Positions 9,316 through 18,135 of a stretch of DNA of 64,000 bases are shown in pieces. This DNA is from VGBV01 sp963813725. Lineage in GTDB: Bacteria > Actinomycetota > Thermoleophilia > Solirubrobacterales > 70-9. The stretch spans positions 15,605 to 79,604 of the forward strand of contig CAWFAI010000011.1 in the NCBI GenBank assembly GCA_963813725.1, written 5' to 3'. Both the position numbers and the translations under genes were made by a program. Numbering within the stretch: the first letter of the stretch is position 1; the number at the start of each line of letters is the position of its first letter. Below the pieces are notes generated by a model. It was given only the letters and a program-made list of their open reading frames with translations, was not told the DNA's origin and did not search any database.

Positions 9316-10017
9316 GGGGGGAAGCGTACCGCCGCGGCGCGCTCGGTGCTATCGCTGCCGGCTCTTTCACTTCCTCCGCCACGGCGAGTCGGCCTCGAAC
9401 GCCGCTCCGGGGTCGATGGCCTGCCGGGAGACGAGGGCGACCGCCTGACCGAGCTGGGCCGGCGCCAGGCACGCGAGGCGGGCCGGCACTGGGCGAGCTG
9501 GGGGCGACGCGCATCCTCACCAGCCCGCTGCGCCGCGCGCGCGAGACCGCCGAAGGGGTGGCGGAGACCCTGGGCCTGCCGGTCGTCGAGCTCGAGCCGC
9601 TGCACGAGCTGCGCGAGTCAGACGGCTTCGGCGAGCTCGAGCTGGAGGAACAGCGCCTGCGCCGCTGGTCGGTGTGGATGGCCGAGCACGGAGACGATCC
9701 CGACCACTCCTACCGAGGCGGCGAGTCGTTCAACGACGTGATCGCGCGCGTGGAGCTGGTGCAAGGCGACGTTCGAGGAGGACGGCGAGCCGAACGTGCT
9801 TGCGGTCAGCCACGGCATCTTCCTTCGCTTCTTCTTGATGCACAGCGTCCTGGCCCAGGACTTCCGGCCCTCCATGGCCCAGCGGCTGTGGCAGATCGGG
9901 TCGCATAACTGCGGGCTCTCGACCTTCGAGCACGGCGAGTCCGTGCTGGCGACCGGCTACGCGCTCGAGCCCTGGCGCTGTCTCACCTGGATGGGGCGCC
10001 CGTGGGATCCGCCGTGA
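9314..10017 (+). CDS. histidine phosphatase (phosphoglycerate-mutase superfamily), three frameshifts
   Basis: Pieces in three frames align end to end as one histidine phosphatase. LFHFLRHGES contains the catalytic RHG motif; ILTSPLRRARETAEGVAETLGL contains the second Arg; LHELRESDGFGELE and LAVSHGIFLRFFL carry the acid and the second His; the tail ends at TGA 10017. Repairs are one G near 9413, one G near 9490 and removal of one base near 9762. All active-site residues survive, which argues for sequence errors. The start is uncertain: ATG 9314 overlaps the divergent crotonase ATG, and an internal start near 9340 is possible. Its end overlaps the convergent sulfatase by 35 bases. Confidence 0.7.
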
Positions 10018-11343
10018 CCTGCTCGGGGTTGGCGGGCCCCTCCACGGCCGGCTCGTCGGCCGAGCGCTGCCAGGGGAGGTTGAAGAATGCGCCCGCGGGG
10101 GCCTCGACCGGCCCTTCCAGCAGCGGATCCTCGGTCTCCTTCATCCAGCGCTCCAGCCTCTCTCGCATCTCCTCCAGCACCTGCGCGCGGTTCGGATCGT
10201 CAACCAGATTGTGCGCCTCCTGGGGGTCGAGCGCGAGGTCATAGAGCTGCTCGGGGTCGACCAGCTCCTCGCCCCAGCCGCGCTCCACGAGCAGTTCCTT
10301 GCTGGCGCTGTCGTCGCAGTTGGCCAGCACCGTGTAGGGGTAGCTGCCGAACCGGCGGATGTACTTCCAGCGCTCGGTGCGGACGGCCCGCTGCGGCTCG
10401 TAGGCCGCGTGGTAGGTGACCTCGGTGAAGACCTCCTGGTGCAGGCTCTCGACCTCGCCGCGCACCAGCGGCATCAGCGAGGTGCCCTGCAGGTGGCCGG
10501 GGGACTCGATCCCGGCGAGCTCACAGAGCGTCGGGTAGAGGTCGAGCTGGCTCACCATCGAGTCGTAGACCTTGCCGCCGGCGAGCCCGCCGGGGCCGCG
10601 CATCAGCAGCATCACCCCGGTGCCGCGTCGAACAGCGTCGCCTTCGCGCCCGGGAACGCCAGCCCGTGGTCGGTGGTGCAGACGATCAAGGTCGTTGTCG
10701 TTGAGCCCGAGCTGGTGCAGGCCGTTGAGCACCGCGCCGATGCCCTGGTCCAACGAGCGGGCGCTCGCCTTGAACGCCGCCATCTCGGCCCTGGTCACGG
10801 GCGTGTCGGGGAGGTTCGGCGGCGGTTGTGAGTAGAGCGAGTCGCGGACCGAGGTCGGCGCTCCGAAGTCGCGGTGCGTCTCGAAGAAGCCGACCGAGAG
10901 GAAGAACGGCTGCTCGGTCGAGGCCAGCCTGTCGAGGGCGATCGGCACGATCTCGCTGGCGTGGTGGGTGTCCACCTCGACCACCTCGTCGTAGCCGATC
11001 ACCGTGGGCTCGTCGGAGATGTGCTGCTCACCGATCAGCACCGACCGGTAGCCGGCCTCGTGCAGCGGGTGACCAGGTGCTGCCGGTAGTCGTTCAGCTC
11101 CCAGCCTCGATGGGCGAGGCCGAGCATGCCGTTGTTGTGGCAGTACTGGCCGGTCAACAGCGAGGCGCGGCTGCCCGAGCAGGTGGGCGCCGCGCAGAAC
11201 GCCTCGCGGAACAGCACTCCCTGGTCGGCCAGCAGCTGGATGTTCGGGGTCGGCACCTGGTGCCCGTAGGGCTGCACGTATCGCCCCGTGTCGTGCGAGT
11301 GGATGTAGAGGATGTTGGGAGGTTGCGCCAGGCCGTCAGTCAT
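9983..11343 (-). CDS. type I (formylglycine) sulfatase, three frameshifts
   Basis: A hydrolase of sulfate esters or sulfamates. It starts at ATG 11343 (NILYIHSHDTGRYVQPYGH, metal-binding region). The formylglycine motif reads TCSGSRASLLTG: the Cys is present and the usual Pro is Gly. The frame then moves near 11065 (one base missing) and the rest runs to 9983, with a compensating pair of indels at about 10694 and 10622; repair restores TTDHGLAFPGAK, a metal-site region. The HDTGR and CSGSR variants recall heparan N-sulfatase-like subfamilies. The start codon overlaps the stop of the upstream sulfotransferase by 4 bases. Activity needs a formylglycine-generating enzyme, which is not in the window. 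Confidence 0.85.
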
Positions 11344-12269
11344 ACAGCCTGCGGCACCGCCGGCACCAGGTCGAACTCGGTGCCCAGGCGCAGCTCGGCG
11401 TAGCGGCGCGTCCAGTCGTCGTTGAGGCCGTCGCTCTGGCTCTTCATCCTGGGCTCGAAGTGGAAGCCCTGGGGCCCCTCCAGGCCGAGCTGACTCAGCA
11501 CGCTCGCGGTGCTGGTGTCCTGGTCGGCGGCGAAGTTCTCATACAGCACCAACACCGGCCTGATCCGCACGTGCTCGAAGAAGGCGTCCCAACGCGCCTC
11601 GTCGCGGAGGATGCCGCCGATCAGGTGCGAGATCGCGTTGTAGTCGAAGCGCAGCGCCGGCAGATGCTCGTCCATGAAGTTCTTGTAGGGCGGCGTGTCG
11701 GAGTCCTCGGCGAGGGCGCTCATCTCCTTCGCCTGAGCCGGGTTCTCCTGACGCCAGGTCGCCGTCTGGATCGCCTTCCACAGCGAGACCGCTTGGCGCA
11801 CCTTGTTCGCCCGCACGACTCGCACGAAGGTGAGGTCGGGGAAGACGGCCGGCAGCAGCTCGGCCAGCGGCAGGTCGCGGTACTCCGGGACGTTGCGCAA
11901 GAGGCTGACGAAGTCCCCGAAGTAGTTCCACATCAGCTTCGCGCCGAAGACGCCGTTGTCGGTCGTGCCCTGCTCCATCGCCCATTCCAGATAGCGGTCG
12001 TAGGCCGTGCGCGTCCACAGCGGCGAAGCGGGCTCGGGGTCGTCGGCGGCGCGGCGCTGACGCTCGCCCAAATGGCTCAGGATCGTGGGGTCGTCGAGGC
12101 CCGTGAAGTACTCCTCGGGCCGCCGCGGCCTGCCGCTGTGCTGGAGGGCCTCGAAGTACTCCTCCGGAACGCCGGCGACGCCCGTCTGCTTCAGCGCCTG
12201 GCAGACGAGCGTGCTGCCGCTGCGCTGGGTGGCGCAGACGAGATACGACCGTGTCGGGGACTCCGCCAT
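11340..12269 (-). CDS. Stf0-type sulfotransferase
   Basis: A 309-residue PAPS-dependent sulfotransferase. The N-terminal YLVCATQRSGSTLVCQAL is the 5'-phosphosulfate-binding loop, followed by GVAGVPEEYFE, a signature of the Stf0 family (trehalose 2-sulfotransferase of mycobacteria makes the core of sulfolipid). LTFVRVVRANKVRQAVS is the 3'-phosphate-binding Arg/Ser region. The length matches Stf0 proteins. It overlaps the sulfatase ATG by 4 bases (ATGA), indicating translational coupling, so sulfate addition and removal on a related substrate may be linked. The acceptor may be trehalose or a glycolipid but cannot be read from sequence. Confidence 0.9.
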   Translation of the reverse strand: MAESPTRSYLVCATQRSGSTLVCQALKQTGVAGVPEEYFEALQHSGRPRRPEEYFTGLDDPTILSHLGERQRRAADDPEPASPLWTRTAYDRYLEWAMEQGTTDNGVFGAKLMWNYFGDFVSLLRNVPEYRDLPLAELLPAVFPDLTFVRVVRANKVRQAVSLWKAIQTATWRQENPAQAKEMSALAEDSDTPPYKNFMDEHLPALRFDYNAISHLIGGILRDEARWDAFFEHVRIRPVLVLYENFAADQDTSTASVLSQLGLEGPQGFHFEPRMKSQSDGLNDDWTRRYAELRLGTEFDLVPAVPQAV

Positions 12270-12320
12270 ATTCCCTACAATCCTAATAGAGATTGACGAG
12301 AAACTAGCGCACCAGCGCGC

Positions 12321-13743
12321 TCACTTCTTCTTGGCGCGCTTCTTCTTCCCCGCGGCGGTTCCTCGATCCTCCGCAGGAAGTCGTCAACGGTCTTGTAGAA
12401 GCGGTTGGTCTTCGGCGCGGCGATCAGGGGGTCCAGGTGAGCCTGCTCGGACTCGGCGTTCACGAGCACCGACTCCTTCTTCGTCGTCTTGGCGCGGTTG
12501 ATCAGGTTGCGCCCGCCCTGCAGCACGCGGCCGTCGGTGAGGTTGGTCTGGATCACGTACAGCGGGTCGTCGATCTTGTTCGTGTGGAACAGGCGCAGGC
12601 CGAGGAAATCGGCGGCCTCGGTCCGCTCCATGGCGCTGGCCGCGTCGGTGTCGATCGTCAGCCGCCGCGGGAAGTACCACTCGACGCCGTTGGCGGGCTC
12701 CTGGCCGAATGCCGCGGCCAGGCGGGCGACCGGCGTGACGCCACCGTCGGCCCACGGCCGCGGGTCGCCCGAGGCCGGCGAGCGTGCCGCCGTTGATGTG
12801 AATCAGCGCAAGGTCGGCCGGCGAGGTGTCCTGGTCGAAGGCGTGGCCGAACAGGCCCGTGGTGGTCACGGGCACCGGAGGGTTGAACTGCGGGGGCAGC
12901 AGCGCGAAGCCCTGCAGCGTCGAGGCCGGCGAGTTCGGCGCCAGGTGCGCGTAGATGCCTCCGACCTCGGCGAAGAGACCCGTGATCTCGGGGATCCCGA
13001 AGCCGAGCAGGTCGGCGAAGGGATTGCCGGTGCTGAGGTCGTCGATCGCGGCCTGCGTCTCGGCCAGCGAGTCGAGCGAGTCGAAGCTTCCCAGCAGGCC
13101 GCCGTCGATCGCGACCATGCCGATGATGTCCTTGTGGCCCGGTCGCCCGTTGAAGTCCCAGGCGGCGTAGGCGGTGGTCAGGGAGGCGCCGAGCGAGTGG
13201 CCGCCGAGGATGACCTTGCGCTTGCCCTTTGTTGCGCGCCTTGAGCACGACCGCGCGGGCGTCCTGGAGCGCGACCTGCATTCCCCACTGGCGGGCATAG
13301 GGATGCGAGTTGCCGTTGACGAAGGTGTGGTGGGTCGGCGGGGTGGCGCCGTCGAGGTAGCCGAGGTAGTAGTCGAACATCTCCTGCAGGCTCTTCTCGC
13401 CGCGAAGCGTCTGCGCGAACATCGCCGTGTCCTCGAGAGCCTGCGAGCGGCGGTCGATCGCCCAGACCTGAAGGTCCGGGACGTGCTTGACCAGGTAGCG
13501 GGCCGCCAGCGTGAAGTTGCCCGAGCCGGCGATGGTGCCGGGCATCAGCACCAGCACGTGATCGGCGCTCTTGGGGCCGTACTTGTCCACCCAGACCTGG
13601 TTGAACTGGGCGGGGCCGGGCCCGGCCGGGGTCGGCACGGCCACCCTCGCCTCCCGCGCGGCCGCGGGGCCCGCGAGTGCGAGCATCAGCGCAGCGGCGA
13701 GCGCGAACGCGACTGCATGGTTTCTACGCCCCTGCCCGTTCAT
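12321..13743 (-). CDS. secreted alpha/beta hydrolase (lipase-like) with lysine-rich tail, frameshifted
   Basis: The signal peptide (residues 1-28, ending AAAREA) is followed by a lipase-like fold: VLVLMPGTIAGSGNF (oxyanion region), VWAIDRRSQALED, and after the first frame break VILGGHSLGASLTTAY (nucleophile Ser). A third piece begins near 12770 and carries EWYFPRRLTIDTDAAS and FLGLRLFHTNKIDDPLYV. Removing one A at 13228-13230 and changing one base near 12770 and one near 12362 gives one protein of about 470 residues ending GKKKRAKKK. Without the last repair the frame runs to 12275. The basic tail resembles that of the kelch protein near 33.9 kb. The substrate is unknown. Confidence 0.8.
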
Positions 13744-14016
13744 CCCTGGACGCGGCAGCCTAGCGCCTGGGTGCCTGAGGTTGAAGGGCGGAAGTCAAAA
13801 TCGCTCTGAGCAGGGAAAAAGCGGGCCGTGCGGGCGTCCGACCGCCGATTTTGATACCTTGTTACCCGTAAGCGTCGGGGTCCAGGGCCCCGACAGAATC
13901 TGCAGTGTTTCGCGAGTCACCGCTTGATCGGCACCTTCGCGAACGCTTCGACAGACGGCAGCCCCTCCGATAACGCGTCCGGGGCCGCCGACGACAACCG
14001 CGGAGGTACCACACAA

Positions 14017-14406
14017 ATGCCCGAGGCCACCACACCCGAGATTGCGCCGATCGAGGCGCCCCGTTCGCGCTCATGGCGCTGCTCTGACTGCAAGGTAAGC
14101 GTCAGCTTCGCCGCGGACCGCGCGCCGATCCAGCCCGACGGCTGGGTCAAGAAGAGCAACAAGTGGGTCTGCCTGCGCTGCCAGCGCGAGCGCGTGATGG
14201 ACCTCGCCGCCTCGGGCCAGGGCGCCGACGGCTGGGCCTCGCGCCGCGAGGCGCTGATGGAGTTCGAGCTGCTCCGCACCCCGGACGAGTCCGACGTCGT
14301 GATCGCCAAGCGGGCCAACTGCTCGACCGGTCACGTGCGCAAGGCGCGCCAGGGCCTGAAGGCCTCCGGCAAGCTGCCGAAGCGCGGCGGCAAGCAGGCC
14401 GCCTAG
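14017..14406 (+). CDS. zinc-ribbon protein with putative HTH
   Basis: A 129-residue protein starting at ATG 14017, chosen because CGGAGG lies 10-16 bases upstream; longer in-frame starts lack such a site. Two CxxC pairs (RCSDCK and VCLRCQ, about 32 residues apart) form a likely zinc ribbon. A basic region with SDVVIAKRANCSTGHVRKARQ follows, resembling a helix-turn-helix, then a Lys/Arg-rich tail. This suggests a small DNA- or RNA-binding regulator, but I recognise no named family. The whole locus is duplicated immediately downstream in decayed form. Confidence 0.75.
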   Translation: MPEATTPEIAPIEAPRSRSWRCSDCKVSVSFAADRAPIQPDGWVKKSNKWVCLRCQRERVMDLAASGQGADGWASRREALMEFELLRTPDESDVVIAKRANCSTGHVRKARQGLKASGKLPKRGGKQAA

Positions 14407-14599
14407 GCTCGCTCGCCGCAGACGCGGCCTCAGCTCAGCTAGGTCTCGTCCGCGGAACCCGGTTCGGCCAGCCCGCGGGGCATGGTCACCACCGAAGTTG
14501 CGCACGGTCTGGGTAATCCCGGTCGCCTCGGTTTTTGAAGCGGGCAGTTCTCGGTCGGCACCCTCCTTCCCTCGACAGACGGCAGCCCCTGAGATACTG

Positions 14600-15030
14600 C
14601 GTCCGGGCGATGTCGGAGGAGAACCTGAGGTGGTTCCCGCAGATGCTCGAGGCCCCTCACCCGAGATTGCGCGATCGAGGCGCCCCGTTCGCGTTCATGG
14701 CGCTGCTCTGACTGCAAGGTAAGCGTCAGCTTCCCCGCGGACCTCGCGCCCGTTCAGCCCGACGGCTGGGTCAAGAAGAGCAACAAGTGGGTCTGTCTGC
14801 GCTGCCAGCGCGAGCGCGTGATGGACCGCGCCGCCTCGGGCCAGGGCGCCGACGCCTGGGCCTCGCGCCGCGAGGCGCTGATGGAGTTCGAGCTGCTCCG
14901 CACCCCGGACGAGTCCGACGTCGTGATCGCCAAGCGAGCCAACTGCTCGACCGGCCACGTGCGCAAGGCGCGCCAAGGCCTGACGCCCTCGCGCCGAGCT
15001 GCCGATGCGCAGCGGCAAGCAGGCCGCTAG
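14600..15030 (+). pseudogene. decayed second copy of the zinc-ribbon gene
   Basis: It is a close nucleotide match to 14017-14406, with WRCSDCK, the second CxxC and the HTH-like segment still recognisable. The upstream start region is scrambled: the copy's ATG is out of frame because of a missing base in the run after GAGATTGCGC. The 3' end also shifts frame, so the Lys-rich tail is lost. Both copies keep the four cysteines. The divergence is partly by substitution as well as indel, so unlike other broken genes here this one looks genuinely duplicated and decayed. Confidence 0.7.
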
Positions 15031-15120
15031 GCTCGCTCGCCGCAGACGCGGCCTCAGCTCAGCTAGGTCTCGTCCGCGGAACCCGGTTCGGCCACCCGCG
15101 AGGCATGGTCACCAGCGCAA

Positions 15121-15315
15121 CACGAACGCGAGCGCCATCACGCCGACCCGCGGGTATTCATTGCATACCGCTTTCACGCCCGTGGCCGAGCGAGCGGCAC
15201 CCCGGTCGAGCGCGATGCCTTCCACGTCTACAGCTTCCGCGACGCGAGAATCGCGTGCGTAGAGATCTTCGGGACCAGGAGCGAGGCCCTCGAAGCCGCC
15301 GGGCTTGAGGAGTAG
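15121..15315 (+). pseudogene. C-terminal fragment of a SnoaL-like protein
   Basis: An open frame without a start codon ends at TAG 15313-15315. Its translation FHARGRASGTPVERDAF, then VYSFRDARIACVEIF and SEALEAAGLEE, is the C-terminal half of an NTF2/SnoaL fold and matches the end of the complete paralogue just downstream (also ending EALEAAGL). The N-terminal half is missing exactly where the zinc-ribbon duplication ends, so the gene was probably cut by that rearrangement. Confidence 0.65.
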
Positions 15316-15318
15316 GTG

Positions 15319-15714
15319 ATGTCGGAGGAAAACGTCGAGCGGTTTCTTGAGGGCGCCGATGCCTTCAACCGTGGGGATTTCGAGGCAGCGCTCGAGGCAT
15401 TGCATCCGGAACTGGTGTTTGAGCCCCAGGTCTCGGTCGTCGAGGGGGCGTTCGTCGGGCCCGAGGGGATGAGAGATTTTTTGACCAGCAGTGCCGACCT
15501 CTATGACACGTTTCAGGTCAACTACACGGAGGTGCGGGATCTCGGAGACCGAGTGCTGGCCTTCGGAATCGCTCGCAGCGTCGGCAAGGAGAGCGGAATC
15601 GAAACCGAGGTGCCCGTGGCGGTGGTGGCCACTTTCCGTGAGGGCCTGATGACCCGCTGGAAGGACTACGGGGACAAGGCCGAGGCCCTCGAAGCCGCCG
15701 GGCTGTCGGAGTAG
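15319..15714 (+). CDS. SnoaL-like / NTF2-like protein
   Basis: A 131-residue protein from ATG 15319 (GTG 15316 is an alternative). The N-terminal helix NVERFLEGADAFNRGDFEAALEALHPELVF and the closing MTRWKDYGDKAEALEAAGL are typical of SnoaL-like domain proteins of unknown substrate. It is a complete fold of usual length. Its start lies 3 bases after the stop of the truncated relative at 15121-15315, so the pair probably arose by duplication. Confidence 0.88.
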   Translation: MSEENVERFLEGADAFNRGDFEAALEALHPELVFEPQVSVVEGAFVGPEGMRDFLTSSADLYDTFQVNYTEVRDLGDRVLAFGIARSVGKESGIETEVPVAVVATFREGLMTRWKDYGDKAEALEAAGLSE

Positions 15715-15779
15715 AGCGCCCGGATCATGGGTGGGGGATCGGTTGTCCTGCGTCGAACCGGGAGGCGTGGACGAGCGCA

Positions 15780-15879
15780 GCCTGAGGATCGAGGCGATCG
15801 TCATGTCGATGAACGTCATCGAGACGGCGAAGATCATCGCCGCCAAGACGAAGTTCTTGCCCGGGTGCTCCTCCCTCAC
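15780..15879 (-). pseudogene. N-terminal remnant of a DHA2-type MFS transporter
   Basis: GTG at 15879 opens a frame reading REEHPGKNFVLAAMIFAVSM followed by TFIDMTIASI, the first membrane helix and the D/T motif of drug:H+ antiporter-2 (EmrB/QacA-like) transporters. Similarity stops after about 32 codons and unrelated sequence follows. Only the first helix is left, so the gene is a deletion scar. Confidence 0.55.
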
Positions 15880-15953
15880 GGCGACGGCAGCCTACCCGAG
15901 GCTCGCGGTCGCGTGACCTGGGCGCGGCGGCCGGGGCGATAGGTTGTGAACCC

Positions 15954-16397
15954 GTGCCGAATCGCCGTGAGACGAAGCGGAGGCTTGCCAGCGGGACGGC
16001 GAAGTACGTGGTCAATCCCGTCGTCCGCGGGCTGTTTCGTCTCGGGCTTCCGGCCCCGGGGACTGCGATCCTGGAGACGACCGGCCGCAAGTCCGGGCGG
16101 CCGAGACGCAACCCGGTTACCAACGGCCTCGACGACGGTGTCTTCTGGATCGTCGCCGAGCACGGGCGCCGGGCGAGCTATGTCAGGAACATCGAGGCGA
16201 ATCCCCATGTCCGGCTTCGCATCGGCCGACGATGGCGCAAGGGCACCGCCCGCCTTGTCCCCGACGATGATCCACGAGAGCGACTGCGCTACATCGCCTC
16301 GAGGCGCCCTATCGCGAGGCTGAATACGGCGACCGTAAGCCTCATGCAGACGGATCTATTGACGATCCGGGTTGAGCTGAATGGTGAGGAGCCGTAG
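15954..16397 (+). CDS. Ddn-like F420H2-dependent nitroreductase-family protein (DUF385)
   Basis: A 147-residue protein of the deazaflavin (F420)-dependent nitroreductase family. The core LETTGRKSGRPRRNPV (residues about 42-57), the FWIVAEHGRRASYVRNIEANPHV segment and VRLRIGRRWRKGTARLV are characteristic; the split beta-barrel binds F420. The start is GTG 15954. Relatives reduce quinones or nitroaromatics, often at the membrane. The N-terminal basic/hydrophobic helix is normal for Ddn proteins. F420 use fits an actinobacterium. Confidence 0.9.
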   Translation: MPNRRETKRRLASGTAKYVVNPVVRGLFRLGLPAPGTAILETTGRKSGRPRRNPVTNGLDDGVFWIVAEHGRRASYVRNIEANPHVRLRIGRRWRKGTARLVPDDDPRERLRYIASRRPIARLNTATVSLMQTDLLTIRVELNGEEP

Positions 16398-16428
16398 CCC
16401 CGAATCATTCGATGACCGTCGTCCCAGC

Positions 16429-17322
16429 TCACGCCAGGAATTCGCGCGTCTGCGTCGATGGGCGTGTGACACGTTCGAGGACGCGGCCTGCGAACGGCAT
16501 GTTCCGAGCGCGCCATACGTGTCGCTGCTCGTAGGGCCAGGCGTAGATCGGGTTGCCGTCGCGAACTAGCTCAAGCAGGCTCGGTTGGCTGAGTTCCTCC
16601 GCGGACCACTCGTAGAGGCGTTGCAGCCGTGGCACGATCACCGCGTAGTCGAGCATCCGGCCGAGACGCTGCTCTTGGGCGATATAGCGCTCGACCTCAC
16701 GGGCGAGCGGATAGCGGTTCGGGAGCACGCGCCGAAGTGAGAGGAACACTCCCGCCATCCCGATCCGCGGATCGCCGACCAGGCGGCCGAGCGGTGCCAG
16801 ACGTCCCAGCGCGAGCCGCGGCGCCGCAACCAGGGCTTGCGCGTACAGCACGCGTGCCAGCGCGACGTTCATGAAAAAGCGCTCCGGTGCGCTCTCCGCT
16901 TCGGCGAGTCCCCGGTGCTCCAGGTAGGCGCTCACAATGCTCGCGTTGTGGGCGCGGTACCAGTTCCGCCCCGTCGGTCTCGCGCCGAACTCCAGCCAGA
17001 GCCGCACGGCCTGCGACGACGGCTCGCCGGCCAGGCCACCCAGGAGCGCGACCGTTTCGCATCCGTCACGCAGCAGTCGCTCGTTGACCGCCCGCCACCA
17101 CACGCTGCCGGGCGGGGACGCCTCGAGCGGATTGAGTACGCCGCGGCGCGCCTGCCAGCGCATGAACGACAACGCCGCCCGTCGGAACGGCAGGTGTCGC
17201 GGTGCGCGGCCCGTCGGCCCGTGGAATACCCGCGCCATCAGGGCAAGCCGCGCCGCCGGATCGTCGCGCACGGCCGCGACCTGCGCCTCAGCCCGGGGGA
17301 GCGCGCCTGCGTCGTGGCTCAT
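16429..17322 (-). CDS. conserved hypothetical protein
   Basis: About 297 residues from ATG 17322 (MSHDAG); upstream in-frame starts at 17388 (ATG) and 17403 (GTG) exist but would crowd the promoter of the divergent response regulator. The sequence is mostly helical and basic, with SVWWRAVNERLLRDG, RNWYRAHNASIVSAYLEH, ERFFMNVALARVLYA and YIAQEQRLGRMLDYA. I recognise it only as an actinobacterial hypothetical. No signal peptide or catalytic motif can be named, although several amphipathic stretches could contact membrane. Confidence 0.75.
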   Translation of the reverse strand: MSHDAGALPRAEAQVAAVRDDPAARLALMARVFHGPTGRAPRHLPFRRAALSFMRWQARRGVLNPLEASPPGSVWWRAVNERLLRDGCETVALLGGLAGEPSSQAVRLWLEFGARPTGRNWYRAHNASIVSAYLEHRGLAEAESAPERFFMNVALARVLYAQALVAAPRLALGRLAPLGRLVGDPRIGMAGVFLSLRRVLPNRYPLAREVERYIAQEQRLGRMLDYAVIVPRLQRLYEWSAEELSQPSLLELVRDGNPIYAWPYEQRHVWRARNMPFAGRVLERVTRPSTQTREFLA

Positions 17323-17458
17323 CGCCGAGAAGTGATAGCCGGACAGCGGCTCTTGCGGCCGCTCATGCGAACTCGCGCAGGCCACCATGCGCGAACGCCT
17401 CACGCTCTCATCTGATTCTCATCGAATGCTGGAACCTTCGGGGCATGGAAGGGCGAGC

Positions 17459-18133
<675 letters not shown>

Positions 18134-18135
18134 GG

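Larger units (their letters stand above)
13928..15114. repeat. imperfect tandem duplication of about 560 bp
   Basis: Unit 1 is about 13928-14493 and unit 2 about 14554-15114. Shared landmarks are TCGGCACC and GACAGACGGCAGCCCC at the left, the whole zinc-ribbon gene, and the right flank with GCTCGCTCGCCGCAGACGCG followed by GGTTCGGCCA/GGTTCGGCCAC and GCATGGTCACCA. The second unit carries more small deletions. Confidence 0.75.

Noticed and set aside
8922..9908. 328-codon plus-strand frame
   Set aside because: Its first two thirds are antisense to the crotonase gene; only the last part is real, belonging to the frameshifted histidine phosphatase.
15109..15718. Minus-strand continuation of the MFS remnant as a 256-codon protein
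   Set aside because: After the first helix it is antisense to the SnoaL-like gene and has no membrane segments.
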